DNA of 10,950 nucleotides from Pedosphaera sp. (GTDB lineage: Bacteria; Verrucomicrobiota; Verrucomicrobiia; Limisphaerales; UBA9464): NCBI GenBank assembly GCA_009695405.1, contig SIAZ01000118.1:1-10950 (forward strand), in the 5' to 3' direction. The translations under genes and the position numbers were made by a program. This document shows positions 1-6,003 of this stretch, piece after piece; the stretch's first letter is position 1, and every line of letters begins with the position of its first letter. The notes below the pieces were generated by a model that was not told where the DNA came from, did no database searches, and was given only the letters and a program-made list of their open reading frames with translations.

Positions 1-45
1 ATCACGCCTCTTGGCCAGCACCTCGGTTCGTGTTTTTTGACTCAT
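1..45 (-). CDS. N-terminus of an integrase/transposase, cut by the window edge
   Basis: Fifteen codons are visible, reading MSQKTRTEVLAKRRD from an ATG at 45-43 and still open at base 1. The start resembles integrase-type (DDE, rve-domain) transposases whose N-terminus carries a short basic helix of the form LAKRR followed by a helix-turn-helix; I recognise this by memory of the family only. The catalytic domain lies outside the window, so activity cannot be judged. Iteron-like repeats directly upstream, at 61-141, fit the end of a mobile element rather than a chromosomal gene. With so few residues another DNA-binding protein remains possible. Confidence 0.5.
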   Translation of the reverse strand, partial: MSQKTRTEVLAKRRD

Positions 46-141
46 TTTGGTGTCCATAGCTCGGTAACACCCTTTTTGAGTCAACGTATGGTTTCCTCAA
101 ACCATTTCACCTCGCCTTCGGTAACATTCTTTTTGAGTCAA
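23..141 (-). repeat. Iteron-like direct repeats upstream of the integrase start
   Basis: Two 24-base copies lie at 118-141 and 61-84, 57 bases apart and differing at two positions only. On the minus strand each begins TTGACTCAAAAAG and ends TGTTACCGA. A third, degenerate copy at 23-45 overlaps the integrase ATG (ATGAGTCAAAAA, then ACCGA). Repeated transposase-binding sites are known at the ends of Mu- and Tn7-like elements, so I read these as binding sites at one end of the element. They could also act in autoregulation of the integrase promoter. The outer boundary of the element is not certain; it is probably close to base 142. Confidence 0.6.
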
Positions 142-474
142 TTCGCCAGACATCAACTGCACGAAAGGGCGCAGAGAATTGGGGATGCATTGCCCCGCTT
201 GAGCCCAAAGATGAAACGACCACACTCGCCCGCTGCCAGAATCGGCGACAGCGGCGGCAAGGTAGGTTGTTGCATAGCCCCAATTGGTACCGGGTTCGAT
301 GATCATCTCAGGCCTCAGTGCTCGAGCTAAGCTGTACAACGCCTTTGCGGTCGAGGGATGTAGCGCATTGGATCGTGCAAACGATTGGCTCACCCGCCGC
401 CCCCCCTCGGGAACCCATCGTCTGAGCCACAGTGCTCTCTTCCGAGCCTGATTGAGAGACAAGGGTGATTCATC
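142..474 (-). pseudogene. Fragment of a class I SAM-dependent methyltransferase
   Basis: The reading frame is open from a TAG at 477-475 and gives about 110 residues. It contains a motif-I-like stretch (IIEPGTNWGYATTYLAAAV) similar to the SAM-binding loop E-G-T-x-x-G-x-S/A-T of class I O-methyltransferases, followed by GRVWSF at the usual second beta strand. The rest of the Rossmann fold is missing: the reading runs straight into the iteron repeat at 141 and stops at 97. There is no ATG; the best start is a TTG at 462-460 without a clear ribosome binding site. It is most simply explained as a methyltransferase gene cut by insertion of the element to its left. The substrate is unknown. Confidence 0.55.
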
Positions 475-508
475 CTAATCAGTCCCGAATGAGCCATTAC
501 CCCATCAA

Positions 509-1132
509 TCAGGCGGCTAAATGAGCGAGTCGCTCCTGAATCTGAGAGGTCCAGCGAGTCACATAGCTCATTGATCGAAAAAGTTCTTCCAGGCGGCTAA
601 TAGGCAGGACGGCAAGACGGTCTTGAACCGGGTTATTGATTACGGCTTCCCACGCTGGATTCAATTCTTTAACCGACAGATCCAAGCCATCCCGTAAGCT
701 GTTTACCTTGCCCTGTAGAGTCATCAATCGATCTGACCAACCTAACACCGCTTGCATCCGTTGAAGACGCAGCATCGGGGAAGAATCCGCCCGATTAGGA
801 ACACCGAGAAAGGTATCAATATCGCGACATACTTCTCCAATTTCTATAAAGAAATCCATAGTGCCCGGAGAGATCCTCTGAATATCGCGGGGACGAACTC
901 CTAGTTCTAATTCAAGAAGGTGAAAAAGCCGGTCACGGGGTTCACGAAGCGTATTAAACGCTGCATTGATCTGAGCGGAACACACCGTGGCGGCCTCCCT
1001 CTCGGCAACAGTCCCACCATGAACCCGATCGGGATGGGCTGCAGCGGAGAGTGTCAGAAAACGAATCCTCAAACCCTCCACGTCAATCCATGGGCGGCGC
1101 GCTTCACCAAGTACTTCGAAGCAGTCGGTCAT
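509..1132 (-). CDS. hscB: HscB-like J-domain co-chaperone for Fe-S cluster assembly
   Basis: The 207-residue product has an N-terminal J domain with the HPD motif at residues 33-35, the site that stimulates the ATPase of an Hsp70 partner. A helical C-terminal half (from about residue 80) resembles the three-helix domain by which HscB holds the scaffold IscU. The length is near that of known HscB proteins (about 170-210 residues). I chose the ATG at 1132-1130, which has AGGGA four bases upstream and directly precedes the J-domain segment DCFEVLGE. A TTG at 1186 would add 18 residues of low-complexity character. No hscA, iscU or fdx is adjacent, so the Fe-S role rests on family resemblance. A generic J-domain protein is the alternative. 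Confidence 0.75.
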   Translation of the reverse strand: MTDCFEVLGEARRPWIDVEGLRIRFLTLSAAAHPDRVHGGTVAEREAATVCSAQINAAFNTLREPRDRLFHLLELELGVRPRDIQRISPGTMDFFIEIGEVCRDIDTFLGVPNRADSSPMLRLQRMQAVLGWSDRLMTLQGKVNSLRDGLDLSVKELNPAWEAVINNPVQDRLAVLPISRLEELFRSMSYVTRWTSQIQERLAHLAA

Positions 1133-1241
1133 CAAGTCCCTATCGTGACCACGACTGCGACCGGATTCAAAGGTTTGTCGATCCAACTCTCTCTTCTCTT
1201 ACGATCCATCTTAGGATAAAAATTTAACAGCAGCGCGGGCC

Positions 1242-1267
1242 GATAGGCTGGAAGCCTTTCACCTATC
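1242..1267. repeat. Nested inverted repeat between hscB and ppk2
   Basis: GATAGG at 1242-1247 is complementary to CCTATC at 1262-1267, and inside it AGGCT-GGA-AGCCT (1245-1257) can form a small competing hairpin. It lies in the roughly 200-base divergent space shared by the two genes, where an operator or leader structure is possible. No promoter could be assigned, and short palindromes of this size also arise by chance. Confidence 0.3.
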
Positions 1268-1335
1268 AAACGATCCCAAGCCTTGCAAAGAGTCACATTT
1301 CCTGAATCAAAAAGATAACTTCTTCCAATCGAATC

Positions 1336-2163
1336 ATGCTTCCAACCATCCTCATCAAGAACCGGATCCGGATTCGCCAGTATGATCCCGCTGAAACATT
1401 TGGTTTCACCAAGGAAAAAGCTCGAAAGGAAACCCAAATACTCTGTGAAAAAATCGGCGCGCTTCAAGCGAAGCTCTACGCCAATAATCACTGTTCAGTG
1501 CTCGTTATTTTTCAAGGTATGGACGCGAGCGGTAAAGATGGAGCAACAAACAGCCTCTTAAGGCAGGTAAATCCAGCCGGTGTCGAGGTCTCTAATTTTA
1601 AAGCCCCTTCCTCCGAAGAACTCGCCCATGACTTCCTCTGGCGTGTCCATAAAGCCGTCCCTAGATTCGGCCGGATTGGGGTTTTTAACCGTTCCCATTA
1701 TGAGGATGTTCTCGTTGCTCGCGTTTTGAATCTGGTACCGAAATCCACTTGGGCCCTCCGTTACCAGCAAATCAACCGATTTGAACTCAACCTCCACGAG
1801 GCAGGTTGCACACTTCTAAAATTTTACCTTCATATTTCACCCGAGGAACAAGCTGAACGTTTACGGGCGCGCTTGGAGGATCCGACCAAGAATTGGAAAT
1901 TTGAGAGCTCAGATCTGCAGATGCGTGAGCGCTGGGAAGAGTTTATGGATGCATATCAGGACATTTTAAATCGCTGCTCCCCTGCTCATGCGCGCTGGCA
2001 TCTGATCCCAGCCGATCGAAAATGGGTCCGCGATTATGTCATAGCTCAACGAGTCTGCGAAGCATTAGAAGAACTGCATTTAACCTGGCCCAAGTCCAAA
2101 GAGGACCTTTCTCTTTACACCATAAAAGACCTACCAAATCACCTCATCAAGCCAACTAAATAG
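1336..2163 (+). CDS. ppk2: PPK2-family polyphosphate kinase, class III-like
   Basis: PPK2 enzymes use inorganic polyphosphate to phosphorylate nucleotides in the cytoplasm; class III members act on both AMP and ADP. The 275-residue product has the Walker A loop GMDASGKDG at 61-69, the Walker B-like segment NRSHYEDV at 118-125, and the lid region with RLRARLEDPTKNWKF at about 176-189. The C-terminal WHLIPADRKW (221-230) is typical. The order and wording, for example LWRVHKAVPR before FNRSHYEDVL, closely match the class III enzyme of Meiothermus ruber as I remember it. Length is normal (about 265-300). The start has no clear ribosome binding site, but the protein begins where the family does. 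It is intact and probably monocistronic, divergent from the HscB-like gene. Confidence 0.92.
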   Translation: MLPTILIKNRIRIRQYDPAETFGFTKEKARKETQILCEKIGALQAKLYANNHCSVLVIFQGMDASGKDGATNSLLRQVNPAGVEVSNFKAPSSEELAHDFLWRVHKAVPRFGRIGVFNRSHYEDVLVARVLNLVPKSTWALRYQQINRFELNLHEAGCTLLKFYLHISPEEQAERLRARLEDPTKNWKFESSDLQMRERWEEFMDAYQDILNRCSPAHARWHLIPADRKWVRDYVIAQRVCEALEELHLTWPKSKEDLSLYTIKDLPNHLIKPTK

Positions 2164-2177
2164 GTCGTCATCCCAAA

Positions 2178-2190
2178 CCCGATTTTCGGG
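2178..2190 (+). terminator. Weak hairpin after ppk2
   Basis: CCCGA-TTT-TCGGG forms a five-pair stem 14 bases after the ppk2 stop codon. It is followed only by ATTTAC, so the U-run is poor. It may be a weak intrinsic terminator for ppk2 or a chance palindrome. Confidence 0.3.
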
Positions 2191-2299
2191 ATTTACACTC
2201 AGATTGCGGGCTCGAGTCAGGCCCTTCATCCCCTGCAAATTGTAAGATGAACTCTTCTTCCGCTTTGTACACGTATCCAAGCGGTGCCATAGTCGACCT

Positions 2300-4210
2300 A
2301 TGCCGCACATGTTCGTCCTTGGTCTCTTTCTTTCTTTCATTTCTTGGACTACCGCCACTGCGGCTTGGAGCCCTTTATTTGATGGCAAATCCCTCGAAGG
2401 TTGGAAGCCAACCCCCTTTGGTGGCGCTGGTGAGGTAGAGGTTAAAGACGGAGAACTCCATCTGGCCCAAGGGATACTAACGGGAATCACTTGGACCAAT
2501 ACCTTTCCCGCCATTGGATACGAAATCGAATTGGAGGCAAAAAGGGTGCTCGGAATCGATTTTTTCTGCGGTCTAACTTTTCCTGTCGGTGACTCGCATC
2601 TCACCCTGATTCTTGGGGGCTGGGGAGGGAGCGTTATTGGGCTCTCTAACATTGACGGCGAATCGGCGAATCAGAATGAGACGACGCGTCTTCATCGGTT
2701 CGAAAGCGGCCGCTGGTATTCGGTCCGATTGCAAGTATCCAGTACCAACGTCTCGGTTTGGCTTGATCAAGAGCCGGTGATTCATTTCAAAACAGAGGGG
2801 CGTCGCCTCGCTTTGCGAGAAGGTGATATCGAATTAAACAAACCTTTGGGCGTGGCCTCGTGGAGCACGGCTGGAGCATTACGCAAATTCCGGTGGCGCC
2901 CACTCGAGGCGAGTCTTCCCAAAGACACCCACGCAGCCATGATTCAACTGGTAAATGCTGCCACAAACTCGTACGCAGCCTGGGATCGTCTGGCTGAGTT
3001 ATGTGATACGTTTGGGGCGCGCTCAACCGGATCTACCAATTTGGAAATGGCGATCGACTGGATTCAAGCTCAGATGAAGACAGATGGCTTAGAGTCCGTT
3101 CATACTGAAGCGGCACGGGTACCTCATTGGGTTCGTGGGCAGGAATCTGTCCATTTACTTTCCCCACGAACCGAGTCGCTTCCCATGCTGGGCCTCGGCG
3201 GCAGCATTGGGACCCCAGTGGGGGGAATTACCGCTGAGGTTCTCGTGGTCACCAACTTCGCAGAATTAACAAAACGCTCAGCCGAAGCGCGCGGAAAAAT
3301 TGTCCTCTTCAATGCTCCATTTACCAGTTACGGCGAGACCGTGCAGTTTCGCTGGTCGGGTGCCATCGAAGCAGCCAAGGCCGGGGCGACGGCAAGTCTC
3401 ATTCGATCGGTCGGCGATTACTCACTTCGCACACCGCACACTGGAGCAATGGGATATGCCACCAATGTCCAAAAGATACCTCATGCGGCGTTAGCTGCCG
3501 AGGATGCCAGCCGCTTAGCTCGTTATGTGGCGCGTGGGCAAAAAGTAACGGTGCGATTAGAAATGGCAGCTGCCGCCTATCCCGACGTCATAGGTCGCAA
3601 TGTCATCGCCGAGATTCGAGGTCGGGAAAGGCCGGAAGAAATTGTGCTCATAGGGGGTCACATCGATTCGTGGGACGTCGGACAAGGCGCGCAAGACGAC
3701 GCCGGGGGCTGCGTCGCCTCTTGGGAAGCTCTTAGACTAATCAAGAAAGCGGGCTTGCGACCACGCCGAACCATCCGCTGTGTCCTCTGGACCGGCGAAG
3801 AGAACTCAGGGGGAGGTGGCAAAGCCTATCGAGACGCGCACCTTGCCGAGTTAGACGCTCATATTTTGGCCATTGAAAGCGACACAGGAACCTTCCGTCC
3901 CACCGGCTTTGGATTCACTGGGAGCGCGGCGGCCCGCACACTCTTGGAACCGATTCATACCTTTCTTACTGAGGTTCTTGAGACAGGCAAAGCGGACTCC
4001 TACGGGGTCCAAGCCGACACGTCGCATCTATTGGAACATGGCGTGCCTGTGATGGGATTGCATATGCCCAACGGACGCTACTTTCGTTTTCACCATACTG
4101 AAGCCGACACAGTTGAAGCGGTGGACCCCAAAGATCTAGCCCAGTGCACCGCCACCTTGGCGGCAATGGTGTACGCTGTCGCGGATCTGCCCCAACGGTT
4201 ACCTCGGTAA
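2300..4210 (+). CDS. Secreted DUF1080-M28B carboxypeptidase Q-like fusion
   Basis: The 636-residue product starts with a short hydrophobic signal peptide (about 1-22, ending TATAA). Residues 24-202 form a DUF1080 domain (PF06439, concanavalin-like; some members hydrolyse 3-keto-glycosides), marked by LFDGKSLEGW at 26-35. Residues from about 212 to 636 match M28B peptidases such as carboxypeptidase Q, with a PA-type insert near 290-425. Visible M28 zinc and catalytic residues are H454 and D456 (GGHIDSWD), D466/D467 (GAQDDAGG), E500/E501 (TGEEN), D528 (ESDTG) and H598/H599 (FHHTEADT), all in family order. The C-terminus PQRLPR also resembles human CPQ. The likely role is metallopeptidase action in the periplasm or outside the cell. 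The signal n-region is weakly charged and no clear ribosome binding site is seen, but no better start exists in frame downstream of the TAA that bounds it. Confidence 0.88.
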   Translation: MPHMFVLGLFLSFISWTTATAAWSPLFDGKSLEGWKPTPFGGAGEVEVKDGELHLAQGILTGITWTNTFPAIGYEIELEAKRVLGIDFFCGLTFPVGDSHLTLILGGWGGSVIGLSNIDGESANQNETTRLHRFESGRWYSVRLQVSSTNVSVWLDQEPVIHFKTEGRRLALREGDIELNKPLGVASWSTAGALRKFRWRPLEASLPKDTHAAMIQLVNAATNSYAAWDRLAELCDTFGARSTGSTNLEMAIDWIQAQMKTDGLESVHTEAARVPHWVRGQESVHLLSPRTESLPMLGLGGSIGTPVGGITAEVLVVTNFAELTKRSAEARGKIVLFNAPFTSYGETVQFRWSGAIEAAKAGATASLIRSVGDYSLRTPHTGAMGYATNVQKIPHAALAAEDASRLARYVARGQKVTVRLEMAAAAYPDVIGRNVIAEIRGRERPEEIVLIGGHIDSWDVGQGAQDDAGGCVASWEALRLIKKAGLRPRRTIRCVLWTGEENSGGGGKAYRDAHLAELDAHILAIESDTGTFRPTGFGFTGSAAARTLLEPIHTFLTEVLETGKADSYGVQADTSHLLEHGVPVMGLHMPNGRYFRFHHTEADTVEAVDPKDLAQCTATLAAMVYAVADLPQRLPR

Positions 4211-4242
4211 AACCGAATCAGTACAAACTAAGCGGGACTCGA

Positions 4243-4884
4243 CTAAAGACCTCCTTTGCAGTGAGGACATCCTGAAGCGTGTAAAAAACGACCGCGTAAA
4301 TAAGAGTCGCGTGCCGCACTCGCTGAGTGGGGTCGCCCCGCTTCTAACTGGGTTTGCATCGCCCTCAGTCGATCAATCAACCCCTCTGGATTCCAGCCAT
4401 GCCCTTTTCCAGGTCCAAAGAGAATCTCAGCCTCCGACGGCAGCTCTGCTGCCCAAAGAAAATCGTCCAAAAGATGGACGGCATTATTTAAAAAATACTG
4501 ATCCGCTTCACCCACCCAAAGATGAATCTTGCCGCGGAGCTTGGGGCCGATGGTTGGCCAATTCTCAGCCAATAGAAGGCGCAAATCATAGCGTTTCCAG
4601 AACTCAACGACCGATCGGTCAATCTTTCCGCTTTTCGCATCCCACAAGAGCACTGCTTGTCCATTGGCAGACCGTGGCCCATAGACCGCATTCCAAGATC
4701 CCCATTGTTTGCCATCCCGAGCATATATTCCTCCGTCTCCAAAGACGTTTTCCATGGAAACCTCGAAGCGCATGGAAAAATCCACATCTCCCGACAAAGT
4801 TCGAGCACTGGGACGTTCGAAACCCGTTGCATTCACAAAGGCGTTGGTATGTTCGTAAATATTAATCCCATTAGCTCCGTTCCC
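4243..4884 (-). pseudogene. C-terminal remnant of a putative alpha/beta-hydrolase esterase
   Basis: The frame opens after a TGA at 4887-4885 and gives about 213 residues; the only usable start is a GTG at 4836. The segment GPKLRGKIHLWVGEADQYF followed by LNNAVHLLDDFL, and later GKGHGW, match the C-terminal third of a family of putative esterases that I recall from PVC bacteria and other phyla. In the alpha/beta-hydrolase fold the D of GEAD and the H of GKGHGW would be the acid and histidine of the catalytic triad. The nucleophile elbow (G-x-S-x-G) and the N-terminal two thirds are absent, and no matching frame is found between 4885 and 5058. I therefore call it a truncated remnant. It ends 32 bases from the convergent peptidase gene. 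A short standalone gene cannot be fully excluded. Confidence 0.6.
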
Positions 4885-5058
4885 TCAGGCCACGCATCTT
4901 GACCCTTAGGACGCTGATTATCACCCAAGCCCCGCCGTTTCTCGTCATCTGAATATTGATGAGCGAACTATCGCCGGGCGGCGCTTCTCCTCATTAAATT
5001 CTCCCTAATACACCCCGTCTTGTTTTGCAAGCGCGAGGGAAAAGAGAAAAAAAGACGA

Positions 5059-5794
5059 CTACTTTGCCCCTTGAATCGGGCGAATCTTGATATTGCGAAA
5101 GGCAACTTCACCGTGGTCCCCCCTGTAGCGCGATGGCACCATGTCCCGTTTTGGCAAATCGATTCATTTGAGCAAATTTGCTTTTCGCCACCCTAGCCTT
5201 GAAGTCGTCGCTACCCAAAACGTAGTCAAAATACTTTACTCCATTGACCACATGCTCGCATTTCTCTGGGCTGATCAGGACCTTGATGTGATTCCATTGG
5301 CCTGCGGGTTTGGTCGCATCGAGCGTTTTGCAGGTCTTAGGATCGATGGGGGGTTGGTAAAGGGCGTAAAGCCAACCGCATTTCTGAGAATCTTTAGCAT
5401 GGGCATTATCCTCAAGCTGGATCTCAGGACCGGTGGCCCAAGCGGCTCCACCGTCAACAGTCACTTGATACATAATGCCGCTATTGCCCCCTTCGGAAAT
5501 GTTGTATTCCAATTAAAGTTCGAACCAAGTGTAGTCCCCTAGTGTGACGATATCCCCTGCATCATGAGGATCAACGCAAGCTAATGTCCCATCTTTAACC
5601 TGCCACCCCTTACGGACGCCTTCCTTCTTAAAATTATGCCAACCACTCAGCGACTTGCCGTCGAAGAGCAACTTCCAGCCTGCCGCCTTCTCTGAGTCCT
5701 TCAAGGTATTGGTTTCGACAGTGTCCCCGGCATTAAGAAAAAGCCCAGCAGACACGACGAGAGTCGCTGTCAGTGCGGCAAAAGAGGATTTGAT
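5059..5794 (-). pseudogene. Secreted DUF1080 protein, broken by three lesions
   Basis: Joined across its breaks, this would encode about 244 residues: a signal peptide (KSSFAALTATLVVSAGLFLNA), then a DUF1080 domain with LLFDGKSLSGW, SEGGNSGIMYQV and a normal end, DHGEVAFRNIKIRPIQGAK, before a TAG at 5061-5059. Three breaks are visible. The codon where the ATG should stand, 5794-5792, is ATC. An in-frame TAA lies at 5515-5513 between FEL and LEYNISEGG. A run of six G on the minus strand (5123-5118) shifts the frame; one G fewer restores it, and the total length of 736 bases agrees with one extra base. DUF1080 proteins are exported and act on sugars in characterised cases. A shorter product from the GTG at 5755 would stop at the TAA, so function is unlikely. 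Confidence 0.85.
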
Positions 5795-5904
5795 TCAAAC
5801 AAGAGTCACTGAGTTCGGCAATGGCGACAACCGGAAATACCACCGAACTTGATCGGCTTAACTCGGGCGTTAAGAGCAGCAAACCCATGAAATTGAGGGT
5901 AGAA

Positions 5905-5953
5905 GACAAAAAGGGCCGGACTCGCTTTCGAGCGGTCCAGCCCTTTGTCTTTT
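5905..5953 (-). terminator. Intrinsic terminator of the LamG gene
   Basis: On the minus strand the hairpin has a lower stem made by AAAGGGC and GCCCTTT, one mismatch, then GGA/TCC, a two-base bulge, and CTCG/CGAG closing a tetraloop. It is followed by TTTTTGTCTT. It sits about 50 bases past the LamG stop codon at 6004 and before the DUF1080 pseudogene, so the two are probably separate transcription units. The A-rich other flank could let it work in both directions. Confidence 0.82.
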
Positions 5954-6003
5954 AAATGATTGAGGTGGAAAACCTAGATCGAGTGACTTATTTCAGAAGT
6001 CGG

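Noticed and set aside
1132..1491. Minus-strand open frame upstream of the HscB-like gene
   Set aside because: It overlaps the start of ppk2 in antisense and has no recognisable domain or ribosome binding site.
4885..5058. Possible extra coding sequence upstream of the esterase remnant (minus strand)
   Set aside because: Short open stretches exist in two frames, but none continues the esterase motifs or matches a family I know.
5141..5542. Plus-strand open frame across the DUF1080 region
   Set aside because: It is the complement of the DUF1080 pseudogene and shows no recognisable motif.
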